NCBI GenBank assembly: GCA_030145305.1
Contig: JAQYVX010000001.1
Location: 235,357 to 299,356 of the forward strand
From: Halarcobacter sp.
GTDB lineage: Bacteria > Campylobacterota > Campylobacteria > Campylobacterales > Arcobacteraceae
Length of the DNA stretch: 64,000 nucleotides
Reading direction: 5' to 3'
Made by a program: the position numbers and the translations under genes. Under the pieces are notes generated by a model that was given only the letters and a program-made list of their open reading frames with translations, was not told where the DNA came from and searched no databases. Each line of letters starts with the position of its first letter. Positions within the stretch are counted from its first letter, which is position 1. Below, one piece after another: positions 16,935 to 25,268 of this stretch.

Positions 16935-17797
16935 TAGTTATTTTCCTTTGTTTTTTCTTCTTGTTTGTTATCGTTTTGTTTATTTTGAACTTGTCTATTT
17001 TTTCCTTGATGTTTAGGCATCAAAGGTTGTGCATTTTTAGAAAAATCTATTAAGTCTTCTGTTGTTTTTACATTTTCATCCAAACAACTAATAGACTTTT
17101 CTAAAAGATAAGTAGTACTAAGTGCATCACTATAAGCTCTGTGATGATTATCTATATTAATATCCAAAGATTCTTTTAAATATCCCAAACCATATCTTTG
17201 TGCTTTTATTGTACGTCTTGATAAATCAATAGTACAAAGTTTTCTATTTTCAAGTTTTCCTAAATCATATTTTTCTAAAGAGTTAGAGATAAAATTATAA
17301 TCAAATTTTATATCATGGGCTACAAAAACATCATCTTCTAAAAATAGTTTAAACTCTTCTAATACTGTTTTTAAAACAGGTGCATCTTCCAGCATTTTAG
17401 GATTTATATTTGTTACTTCTTGAATAAACTTAGGTATATTTTTTGCATAAACTAAGGATTCATATTTATCAAGTATTTGTCCACCTTTGTATTTTACAGC
17501 TCCAATTTCAATCATCTGATGGCCTTTATTAACATGCCCACCATTTGTTTCAATATCAACTATACAAAAAGTTTGTTCATTTATCAAAGTTCTAGATGTT
17601 TTTAAAAAAATTTCATCATTATAAATTTCAAGAGGAAGTCCATTTGATAAATGTAGTTCAAATTCTAATTCAGGATTATCAAAAAACTTTTCATTGTTTT
17701 TAGATAATTCTTCTAAAAATTCATCAAAAGGTATTGCTTGTTTTTTTAATTTTCCAATTAAATTAGTAAAAAAACTTTTTTGATTTTTAGATTTCAT
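16934..17797 (-). CDS. DnaQ-type 3'-5' exonuclease
   Basis: A 287-residue DEDDh exonuclease. Motif I is FCIVDIETNGG, motif II VAHDIKFDYNFI and motif III HRAYSDALSTTYLL. An N-terminal extension of about 75 residues precedes the nuclease and a glutamine/lysine-rich tail follows it. It may be the epsilon proofreading subunit or a related polymerase III epsilon-like nuclease; length and extensions leave both open. It overlaps trpF upstream by 11 bases and the HD hydrolase downstream by one base. Confidence 0.82.
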   Translation of the reverse strand: MKSKNQKSFFTNLIGKLKKQAIPFDEFLEELSKNNEKFFDNPELEFELHLSNGLPLEIYNDEIFLKTSRTLINEQTFCIVDIETNGGHVNKGHQMIEIGAVKYKGGQILDKYESLVYAKNIPKFIQEVTNINPKMLEDAPVLKTVLEEFKLFLEDDVFVAHDIKFDYNFISNSLEKYDLGKLENRKLCTIDLSRRTIKAQRYGLGYLKESLDINIDNHHRAYSDALSTTYLLEKSISCLDENVKTTEDLIDFSKNAQPLMPKHQGKNRQVQNKQNDNKQEEKTKENN

Positions 17798-18377
17798 TGG
17801 CAGCTTTTATAAAATTAATCATTTTTTGTTTATCTTTTTTGCCTTTACTTTCTTCAACACCAGAACTAACATCTAATCCATAAAAGCCAAAACCTTTTAA
17901 CTCCTTAAGATTTGATTTTTTTAGTCCACCTGCAAGTATAATTTTAGAACAATCTACATGTTTAAACCACTCTAAAGCAACTCTCTTGCCAACTCCGCCA
18001 AAAGATTCAACAAAGGCATCAACTAAAATATAATTATCTTCATTTTTTAAAATATCTTTTTCACATTTTGCTCTTATGACGCTTATATGCTTATAGTTTA
18101 ATCCTGTAAAATCTGTATAATTATCATCATCAATTATTTGGGCTAATTGCATTTTTGCATTTGTACAAACCTGATTTATGAAACCAGCATTTTCATTTAC
18201 AAATAAGCCAACTGTTTGAATAAAAGGAGGAAGTTCTGACACAATCTCTTTTGCTTTAAAAGGATCAATATAACGTGGGCTTTTTTCATAAAAAACAAAT
18301 CCTAAAGCGCTTGCTCCTGCTTTTATAGCATCTAAAGCATCTTCAAGATTTGTTATTCCGCAAATTTTTACTTTCAT
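17787..18377 (-). CDS. trpF: Phosphoribosylanthranilate isomerase
   Basis: A 196-residue TIM barrel for the third step of tryptophan synthesis. The opening KICGITN holds the catalytic cysteine, and LVDAFVESFGGVGKR, ILAGGLK and GLDVSSGVEESKGKKD supply the catalytic aspartate and phosphate site. It lies 18 bases after rpe and overlaps the exonuclease gene. Confidence 0.93.
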   Translation of the reverse strand: MKVKICGITNLEDALDAIKAGASALGFVFYEKSPRYIDPFKAKEIVSELPPFIQTVGLFVNENAGFINQVCTNAKMQLAQIIDDDNYTDFTGLNYKHISVIRAKCEKDILKNEDNYILVDAFVESFGGVGKRVALEWFKHVDCSKIILAGGLKKSNLKELKGFGFYGLDVSSGVEESKGKKDKQKMINFIKAANEI

Positions 18378-18395
18378 AAATCATTCACTTTCATA

Positions 18396-19037
18396 TTAAA
18401 TTTGAAGTGATTTAATTGCTTTTGAATAATCATCATTTCCAAATACATATGAACCAGCAACTACTACATCAACGCCAGCATCTTTTAGTTCATGAATATT
18501 TTTATCATTTACCCCACCATCAATTTGGATTAGACAGTTTGGATTTCTTTTATTAATTAACTTTTTTAATTCTTTTGTTTTTTCAATTACACTTGAAATA
18601 AATTTTTGTCCACCAAAACCTGGATTTACAGACATTAATAAAACCATATCTAAATCTTCAATTAAATACTCAATAGAAGAAGGAGGAGTATGAGGATTTA
18701 GAACAATTGCAGGTTTTATTCCTAAACTTCTAATTTTTTGAATAAGTCTATGAGGATGCTTTTCACTTTCAATATGAAATGAGATATACTCAGGTTTTAA
18801 AGGAGCGAAGAGCTCAACAAAAAATGTATTATTTTCTACCATTAAATGAATATCTAAAGGCTTAGTTGCAGCTTTTGCTACAGGGTTTACAACCACAGGG
18901 CCAATTGTCATATTAGGAACAAAATGTCCATCCATTACGTCAACATGAATCAAATCACAACCACCATCACAGATTGCTTTAATTTCCTTAGCTAAATTTC
19001 CAAAATCTGCTGAAAGAATCGAAGGTGCTACAAGCAT
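18396..19037 (-). CDS. rpe: Ribulose-phosphate 3-epimerase
   Basis: A 213-residue pentose-phosphate enzyme. Metal-binding and catalytic segments are all present: PSILSADFGNL, HVDVMDGHFVPN, DIHLMVEN, MSVNPGFGGQKF and QIDGGVN. It is the first gene of the rpe-trpF-exonuclease-HD operon. Confidence 0.95.
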   Translation of the reverse strand: MLVAPSILSADFGNLAKEIKAICDGGCDLIHVDVMDGHFVPNMTIGPVVVNPVAKAATKPLDIHLMVENNTFFVELFAPLKPEYISFHIESEKHPHRLIQKIRSLGIKPAIVLNPHTPPSSIEYLIEDLDMVLLMSVNPGFGGQKFISSVIEKTKELKKLINKRNPNCLIQIDGGVNDKNIHELKDAGVDVVVAGSYVFGNDDYSKAIKSLQI

Positions 19038-19130
19038 AAAAAACCTTTTATATAAAATAGCAGTGATTATATCATTTTATAGATTTATTTTACTTTTTGT
19101 GTTACTATTTCAACTATTTAAATTATTTAA

Positions 19131-19136
19131 TATAAT
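19131..19136 (+). promoter_or_regulatory. Putative -10 box for pldA
   Basis: A perfect TATAAT ends 19 bases before the pldA ATG. The predicted transcription start falls close to the AAGGAA ribosome site, so the leader would be very short. Confidence 0.4.
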
Positions 19137-19155
19137 TATCAAGGAATAAGAAATT

Positions 19156-20142
19156 ATGAGACAAATAAAATATATTTTTTTTACTTTTTTAATGATTACC
19201 TCATTAAATGCACTTAGTGATATAGAAGATTTATATATTCAAGCACAAAAATTTGAAGCTGGTGGAAATTATAAAAAAGCTATGCAAATTTATAAAGATA
19301 TTGCTTCAAAACAAAAAAAAATAAATAGAGTCTATATAGATGAAGATAAACAAAAAGAACTTCAATCTATAAATGAAACTATTGATACAATTGAAGATAA
19401 AGAGACAACAGCAACTATTCAACAAATAATTGCTTCAACTTTTGAGTTGTATCCTTATCAAGAGAATTATCTTTTACCTTTTTCATACGATATGCATAAA
19501 AGAAAAGGAAGAAAACAAACAGAAACTAAATTTCAAATAAGTATAAAAAAACCAATTGTTCATAACTTTTTTGGTCTAGATGAAACAATAAATTTTGGAT
19601 ATACACATACATCATTTTGGCAATTATATGATAGTTCTTCTCCTTTTAGAGAGACTAATTATAAACCTGAATTATTTGTAAATATTCCTTATGGTAAAAA
19701 AGATAAAACATCTTTAAAAGGTTTCACTCTTGGAGTAATTCATGAATCAAATGGAGAAGCAGAAGAGAAGTCAAGATCATGGAATAGATTATATTTAGAA
19801 AGTTATTTTCAATTAGGCAATCTATTTTTAATTCCAAAAGTTTGGTATAGATTTCATGAAGATGAAGAAAGCGATGATAACCCTGATTTAATTGACTATA
19901 TGGGATATGGAGATTTAACTTTAGTATATCCTTATAAAAAACATACTTTTAAAGTATTACTTAGAAATAATCTAAAAAGAAATGACAATAAAGGATTTAT
20001 TGAAGGAAATTGGACTTTCCCACTTTTTAATTCAAAAAATACTTTTGGCTTTGTACAAATGTCAAGTGGTTATGGAGAAAGTTTAATTGATTATGATAAA
20101 GAAGTAAATAGAATTAGTTTTGGAATCTCCTTATCAAGATAA
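19156..20142 (+). CDS. pldA: Outer-membrane phospholipase A with TPR-like N-terminus
   Basis: An OMPLA-type beta barrel. Catalytic residues can be placed by the E. coli pattern His-x-Ser and Asn 14 later: H196, S198 (HESNG) and N210 (SRSWN). A signal peptide covers residues 1-20. Unlike the shorter E. coli enzyme, residues about 21-95 form a helical segment with a TPR-like unit (LYIQAQKFEAGGNYKKAMQIY) before the barrel. The enzyme hydrolyses phospholipids displaced into the outer leaflet. It is followed by a hairpin. Confidence 0.88.
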   Translation: MRQIKYIFFTFLMITSLNALSDIEDLYIQAQKFEAGGNYKKAMQIYKDIASKQKKINRVYIDEDKQKELQSINETIDTIEDKETTATIQQIIASTFELYPYQENYLLPFSYDMHKRKGRKQTETKFQISIKKPIVHNFFGLDETINFGYTHTSFWQLYDSSSPFRETNYKPELFVNIPYGKKDKTSLKGFTLGVIHESNGEAEEKSRSWNRLYLESYFQLGNLFLIPKVWYRFHEDEESDDNPDLIDYMGYGDLTLVYPYKKHTFKVLLRNNLKRNDNKGFIEGNWTFPLFNSKNTFGFVQMSSGYGESLIDYDKEVNRISFGISLSR

Positions 20143-20168
20143 AGATAAAGTTTTTATACTTTATCTTT
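20141..20168 (+). terminator. Terminator after pldA
   Basis: An 11-base-pair stem (AAAGATAAAGT / ACTTTATCTTT) with a six-base loop begins within the pldA stop codon. It is A+T-rich and followed by AAATTATATTTTATT, a fair U-tract. Confidence 0.6.
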
Positions 20169-20232
20169 AAATTATATTTTATTAACAAGGAATAAGCCTT
20201 ATATTGATAAACTATATAAAAAAGAATATTTT

Positions 20233-21933
20233 ATGAGATTAATTATATTGTGTTTGTTTCTGTTTTCATTTGCTTCTTCAGAACCAATAATCAATATTAA
20301 TTCTAATAAATTTTCTATTACTGATTTTAAACTAAGTTATTTTATCGATAAAAGTGCTAAATTAAAATTTGAAGATATTGATTCTATGAATTTTATAGAA
20401 GGTAAAAATAAAGATACTTTGGGTGCGGAAGTAGAAGAAGTATGGTTAAAAATAAAATTTTTAAATACAACAAACCAAAAGCAAACTCTTTTATTACATC
20501 AATCCTTAGCATATACAATTGCAGATCTAGAATATTTCGAAGTAGATAATAATAACAATCTACTAAATAAACAATTTGTTTCTACTTATGATCCTTTGGC
20601 ACAAGAGCAACTAAATGGGGCTGATTCTATTTATAAATTTACTTTAGCCTCACAAGAAACAAAAACTGTTTATATTCATCAATATACTAAAGCATATCAT
20701 TTTTACAATTTCAGCATATTTAGCGAAAAAGAATCAATAGAATATCTCATTTATGAGAAAGTTGATGCAGTATTGCTAGTTGGCTTATTAATGGCATTAG
20801 CTTTTTACAATTTTTTGATATTTTTATCTACAAAATATAAAGAATATCTCTATTATTCATTATATTTGGTCTCTTCTACATTATGGATATTTTATATGTA
20901 TGGTTCAATGGCACATTATTTTCATATATATGGATTAATTACTTTCAAATTTAATTATGGATTAATGTTTGGTCCTATTTTTCTAGCACTATTTATTAAA
21001 ACAATCTTTAATACAAAAACAGAGTATAAAAATGAAAATAGATTTCTTAACAGCATAATAATTGTACTTCTCTGTCATTTTATTTTTGCACTTATTGATT
21101 TTACTCTTGCCTTACAAAACTTATATATTTCGCTCAACTATGCAACCTTTGTATTTTTAGGAATTGCAATTAGCATCTACCGTAAAGGGAATGAAATTAT
21201 CAAAATATTTCTATTTGCACATATTTTTTATATATTTTTTAATATTTATGCACTTTTATTTTATATGGGACTTGTAGAGTATACTTATATTTCTTCTCAT
21301 GGTATTGGTATAGGTATTGTAATAGAGGCTCTTTTACTTTCCTATTTAGTTTCATATAAATTTAAAATCATGGAACATGAAAAAGAAGAGTCAAGAATTC
21401 AACAAATAAAATTAAGTTTATTAGCAACTACTGATTCTATGACTAAACTTTATAATAGAAGATATTTTATAGAAGCAGCACAAAATATAATCCATTTATC
21501 TAAAAGAAAAAAGAATAATTTATCTCTTATGATGATTGATATTGATCATTTTAAAAGTGTAAATGATACCTATGGTCATCAGTTTGGTGATGATGTTATA
21601 ATTCTATTAGCCAATACGCTAAAAGAGAGCCTAAGAGAAACTGATATTATATGTAGATATGGTGGGGAGGAATTTGTAATATTATTACCAGATAATTCAC
21701 TTGCAAGTTCAGTTAAGATAGCTCAAAAAATAAAAAAATTAGTTGAATCATTAGTTATGATTTCTCCTGCAAATGAAGACTTTAAATTCACTATAAGTAT
21801 TGGTGTTACTCCAATAGATATTAAAAATGAAGTTACATTAAAAGATTCTTTAAAACGAGTTGATGATGCACTTTATGAGGCTAAAAATACAGGTAGAAAT
21901 AGAGTTTGTATTAAAGAATTAATTTATATATAA
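20233..21933 (+). CDS. 7TMR-DISM diguanylate cyclase
   Basis: A membrane sensor of 566 residues. After a signal peptide (1-16), a periplasmic 7TMR-DISM extracellular domain runs to about 175, then seven hydrophobic helices to about 380, a short linker and a GGDEF domain. The active site is GGEEF at 477-481. The product-inhibition site RxxD is intact at R468-D471, five residues upstream. It should make cyclic di-GMP in response to a periplasmic ligand, often a carbohydrate or lipid-linked cue; the ligand is unknown. The ribosome site is weak (AAGAAT). Confidence 0.88.
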   Translation: MRLIILCLFLFSFASSEPIININSNKFSITDFKLSYFIDKSAKLKFEDIDSMNFIEGKNKDTLGAEVEEVWLKIKFLNTTNQKQTLLLHQSLAYTIADLEYFEVDNNNNLLNKQFVSTYDPLAQEQLNGADSIYKFTLASQETKTVYIHQYTKAYHFYNFSIFSEKESIEYLIYEKVDAVLLVGLLMALAFYNFLIFLSTKYKEYLYYSLYLVSSTLWIFYMYGSMAHYFHIYGLITFKFNYGLMFGPIFLALFIKTIFNTKTEYKNENRFLNSIIIVLLCHFIFALIDFTLALQNLYISLNYATFVFLGIAISIYRKGNEIIKIFLFAHIFYIFFNIYALLFYMGLVEYTYISSHGIGIGIVIEALLLSYLVSYKFKIMEHEKEESRIQQIKLSLLATTDSMTKLYNRRYFIEAAQNIIHLSKRKKNNLSLMMIDIDHFKSVNDTYGHQFGDDVIILLANTLKESLRETDIICRYGGEEFVILLPDNSLASSVKIAQKIKKLVESLVMISPANEDFKFTISIGVTPIDIKNEVTLKDSLKRVDDALYEAKNTGRNRVCIKELIYI

Positions 21934-21985
21934 TCATTGATTTTTTGAACCCTTGTGATTTAAGAAGTAATTTTTACTACTTCAC

Positions 21986-22555
21986 TCATATTAATTTGTT
22001 ATCAAAAAACCAATAAAAGGCATACATAAGTCCTGGTGTTTTAGGCTTAGATTCATCTAAGGTAAAAGCTTTTGCATCATCAAGATTTAAAAAGAACAAT
22101 TCTATCATTTCATTATCAATACCTCCTCCATCGTGAATTTTCATACTATCATCAATTTCAGCATAAAACAATGTTTGATGACTACCTGAAAAACCTACAG
22201 AAGTGTAAAAGGAAGTAACTCTTTCTATATTAGTTATCTCTACTTTATATCCACACTCTTCATCAATTTCTTCTTGAATAATTTGAAATTCATCCAAATC
22301 CTTATCAACAATTCCTGCACACAATTCAAAGGTAATACCATCCTTTTTATTATTAAAGTAAACTGGTGCTCTAAATTGCTTAACTAATAAAAAAGCATTC
22401 TTCTCTCTATGATATAATAATATGGAAACACTATCATGACTTTTAACAAGTTCCCATTTCTTCTCAACATTATTTTGTTTATAAGTAAGGCACATGGGAA
22501 TTACATATTTAGGTTCTATTAATTCCCCTACTTTGAAATTAGTAATATTTTTCAT
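21986..22555 (-). CDS. Nudix hydrolase (UDP-sugar/ADP-ribose pyrophosphatase-like)
   Basis: A 189-residue Nudix protein. The Nudix box is partly degenerate: AGIVDKDLDEFQIIQEEIDEECGY keeps the EExxEExG core, but Glu replaces the usual Arg and the first Glu is not at its normal place. The layout (ELCAGIVDK, then VTSFYTSVGFSGSHQTLFYAEI) resembles NUDT14-type sugar-nucleotide diphosphatases. Metal-binding glutamates are retained so it is probably active. Confidence 0.78.
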   Translation of the reverse strand: MKNITNFKVGELIEPKYVIPMCLTYKQNNVEKKWELVKSHDSVSILLYHREKNAFLLVKQFRAPVYFNNKKDGITFELCAGIVDKDLDEFQIIQEEIDEECGYKVEITNIERVTSFYTSVGFSGSHQTLFYAEIDDSMKIHDGGGIDNEMIELFFLNLDDAKAFTLDESKPKTPGLMYAFYWFFDNKLI

Positions 22556-22718
22556 TTTTAATCCTTTTAAATTAAGCTAAATTTCTCAATTAAGATAATT
22601 GTTTCGAAATCTTCAATTTTATTATTCATTATAAACAATTTACACATTTTATTAGTTTTTATATAAAATATCCGTAAAATCATTATTAAAAAAAACAATT
22701 AAGAAAAGGTAATAATTT

Positions 22719-23324
22719 ATGAAATTAAAATATGTAGGACCAAAAGAATTAATTTCACCCCATGGCATAAGTTTTAAAAATGGAAAAGATGACAAATACG
22801 TATACATATATCCAGCAGTTGAAATTTATAATGCTATACATCATGATTATAAGAAAGATGTTGTATATACTTACAATATTGAAAAAAAAACTTTTGAAGA
22901 TGAAGAAGTCTTAAATAAAATATTGTCAATAAGACCAGACTTTAAAGATTTTTTTGAAAAAGAGATTGAAAATCTAAAAGAATATCTTGAAAATGAAATT
23001 GATGAAGTAAAAAATCATAAAGAATATAATGATTTAGAAAAAGAAATTTATAAAAGAAATTTAATTATTATGAAAAGCTATAGAGTACAAAGAGAGAGCA
23101 ATAAGTTAGTTTATAAACATCTAATTGAAACAATAGTAGATGATATTTTTGAGCATAAATTAAAAGAGATAAATACTCCTTTTAATGAAAAGTTTTGGCA
23201 TATTTTACAAACAATTCAAGGGGAACTTTCAAATCATAAAAAAAGATCAATAAATTCAACTCTAAATGTAATTCAGGAAGAGAACATTACTATTTCATTA
23301 AAGATTAATTCTATTGGTAAATAA
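22719..23324 (+). CDS. Hypothetical protein, helical and charged
   Basis: A 201-residue cytoplasmic protein that I do not recognise. Residues 1-65 look beta-rich (KLKYVGPKELISPHGISF, YVYIYPAVEIY). Residues about 65-150 are a charged helix (FEKEIENLKEYLENEIDEVKNHKEY) with coiled-coil character. No signal peptide, membrane helix or catalytic motif is seen. A ribosome site AGAAAAGG precedes the ATG. Its end is three bases from the converging histidine kinase gene. Confidence 0.6.
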   Translation: MKLKYVGPKELISPHGISFKNGKDDKYVYIYPAVEIYNAIHHDYKKDVVYTYNIEKKTFEDEEVLNKILSIRPDFKDFFEKEIENLKEYLENEIDEVKNHKEYNDLEKEIYKRNLIIMKSYRVQRESNKLVYKHLIETIVDDIFEHKLKEINTPFNEKFWHILQTIQGELSNHKKRSINSTLNVIQEENITISLKINSIGK

Positions 23325-23334
23325 AATTAATCTT
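23301..23334. terminator. Possible bidirectional terminator
   Basis: A 10-base-pair inverted repeat (AAGATTAATT / AATTAATCTT) with a 14-base loop spans the ends of two converging genes. The large loop and A+T-rich stem make it a weak candidate. Confidence 0.4.
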
Positions 23335-24511
23335 CTTTTGTTGATTCAACAATAATATTTCTAAAATTAATCGAGAAAATAGAACCTTTTTTAATTTTAG
23401 AAATTAAATTGAGTTTTAGATTATAATCATCACAAATACGATTAACAATATCAAGGCCTATTCCAAAACCACCTTCTATATTATTACCTCTTTTATATCT
23501 TTTAAAAATTTCACTTTGCTCTTTTTTACTAATTCCTATTCCAAAATCTTGAACAGAAAAAATACCCTCTTTTAAAGTTACAATTACTTTTTCATTGTAA
23601 TTACTATATTTAATAGAATTTGAAATCAAATTATTTATAAGTTTTTGAGTTTTTGTTCTATCCATTAGAATTATACACTCACTTAAAGATGATTCTATAA
23701 CAATATTTTTAGTAATAGAAATATCATTAAAATAGTCAACGCTATCTGAAATAAGTTCATCAAGATTAAATTCTTCTTCTACACTTTCATGAAAAGAATC
23801 AAAAGCAGAAAAATGAATATCATTATAAATCTGTGATATTTGTTTAGAGCTACTTAAGATATATTTCATCATTTTTTCAGGATTTTTTCCTTTTTTTAAC
23901 ATTGAAACAGAAGTCATTAAAACAGAAATTGGTGTGTTTAATTCATGTGCTGAATCTTTTATAAAATTATCTAAATGTAAAACTTTTTCTCTAACTGGTT
24001 TTAATAAAACTTTTGCTAAAAGATAAGCAATAAAAGCAACAAATATTGCACTTAAAAGAAGTGCAACTAAAATATAAATTTTCAAACTATTTTTATCTAA
24101 TATCCCTTGGCACGTCTCCATAACAATATATTTAATGGGAATATTCATATCATGAATCTCTTCAATAAAAAAATGAAAATGGCTACTTTCATAAAACTTT
24201 TTATCAAAATCTACAAAATCTTTTCCATCAAGATATGAATATATAAGTTTTTTGTCTTTATCATAAAGAGCATATCTTATTTCACCCTTTGCTAATTGCT
24301 TTGGAACAAATTTTTTATTATGCATATAAGAATTCATAATATCAGTTTTAATACCCATAGAAGCGTGACTAAGTTCCATATTACAAGTGTTTTCTAAGGT
24401 CTTAATTTCCTCTTGATAATAAGCATATAGTAAAATACTAATAAGAAAAATAGCTGAACCTACATAAATAGAAAGGAAACTTATTAGGGCTTTTTTTTCA
24501 TTATAATTCAA
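23327..24511 (-). CDS. Sensor histidine kinase
   Basis: A 394-residue two-membrane-helix kinase (helices about 9-29 and 142-166) with a periplasmic loop of about 110 residues. The phosphorylated histidine is H189 in SAHELNTPISVL. The ATP domain has an N box (NLISNSIKYS), DFGIGIS and GFGIGL. There is no clear HAMP domain. It starts TTG and overlaps the response regulator by 11 bases, so the two are a cognate pair. The periplasmic domain matches nothing I know, so the signal is open. Confidence 0.88.
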   Translation of the reverse strand: MNYNEKKALISFLSIYVGSAIFLISILLYAYYQEEIKTLENTCNMELSHASMGIKTDIMNSYMHNKKFVPKQLAKGEIRYALYDKDKKLIYSYLDGKDFVDFDKKFYESSHFHFFIEEIHDMNIPIKYIVMETCQGILDKNSLKIYILVALLLSAIFVAFIAYLLAKVLLKPVREKVLHLDNFIKDSAHELNTPISVLMTSVSMLKKGKNPEKMMKYILSSSKQISQIYNDIHFSAFDSFHESVEEEFNLDELISDSVDYFNDISITKNIVIESSLSECIILMDRTKTQKLINNLISNSIKYSNYNEKVIVTLKEGIFSVQDFGIGISKKEQSEIFKRYKRGNNIEGGFGIGLDIVNRICDDYNLKLNLISKIKKGSIFSINFRNIIVESTKED

Positions 24512-25163
24512 ATTTATATCCTATTCCTCTAACTGTTTGAATTCTATCTTTTCCCAAAAGTTCACGTAAGTTTTTAATATAAACCCTTATTGTAGCATCA
24601 GTTGGCATCTCTTCATATGCCCAAATATTTTGAAGTAATTCTTCACTAGAAACTACTCTATTTTTATGTTTACAAAAATATTTTAAGATTTCTCTTTCTT
24701 TTAAAGCTATACTTTTTTTCACATTTAAAATTTCTAATTGGCAAGAATCAGGAATAAATTTTATTGTAGGAGTAATTTGTATTTCAGTACTTTGTTCAAT
24801 CATAAAATGCTTACAAAGTTTCATTATTCTTTGGTCTAATTCTTCTAAATCAAAAGGCTTTTTTATATAATCATCAACACCACTTTCAAAAGATTCTTTT
24901 AAATGTTTAGTATCTTGATATGCCGTTAAGACAATAGCAGGAGTTTGGTTCTTATAATCGTTTCTAATTATTTTTAATACCTCTAAGCCTGTCATAACTG
25001 GAGTATTTATATCAAGTAATGCAAAATCAAAGACATTGTCTATTAAATACTCTAAGGCTTCTTGCCCATTTGTAGCAAGAGTTACTTCGTATCCTTTATC
25101 ACTTAAATGATCATCCAATAAATCATTTAAAGCTGGGTCATCTTCTAATAATAAAACTTTCAA
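24501..25163 (-). CDS. OmpR-type response regulator
   Basis: A 220-residue regulator with an N-terminal receiver (acidic pair E7-D9, phosphoacceptor D51 in LLDINTPVMTG, conserved T and K in VLTAYQD and DDYIKKPF) and a C-terminal winged helix (LLQNIWAYEEMPTDATIRVYIKNLRE). Its kinase follows with an overlap. Cti lies 82 bases upstream on the same strand beyond a hairpin, so the pair could regulate the cti operon, but no binding site is visible. Confidence 0.9.
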   Translation of the reverse strand: MKVLLLEDDPALNDLLDDHLSDKGYEVTLATNGQEALEYLIDNVFDFALLDINTPVMTGLEVLKIIRNDYKNQTPAIVLTAYQDTKHLKESFESGVDDYIKKPFDLEELDQRIMKLCKHFMIEQSTEIQITPTIKFIPDSCQLEILNVKKSIALKEREILKYFCKHKNRVVSSEELLQNIWAYEEMPTDATIRVYIKNLRELLGKDRIQTVRGIGYKFEL

Positions 25164-25228
25164 TTTTAATCCTTTGGAATTTAGCTAAATACTAAAACAT
25201 TATACAAAAGATTTGTTTATTGACTGTG

Positions 25229-25268
25229 TATTATAAAAAAAGTATTAATTAATGCTTTTTTTATAATA
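25229..25268 (-). terminator. Terminator at the end of cti
   Basis: A 14-base-pair stem (25229-25242 with 25255-25268) with a 12-base loop overlaps the last codons and stop of cti. It is A+T-rich with seven-base A and T runs, so transcription on the minus strand ends in a U-tract. Confidence 0.5.

Noticed and set aside
21964..21983. GAAGTA/TACTTC repeat between the diguanylate cyclase and Nudix genes
   Set aside because: Six-base stem with eight-base loop; could be chance in this composition.
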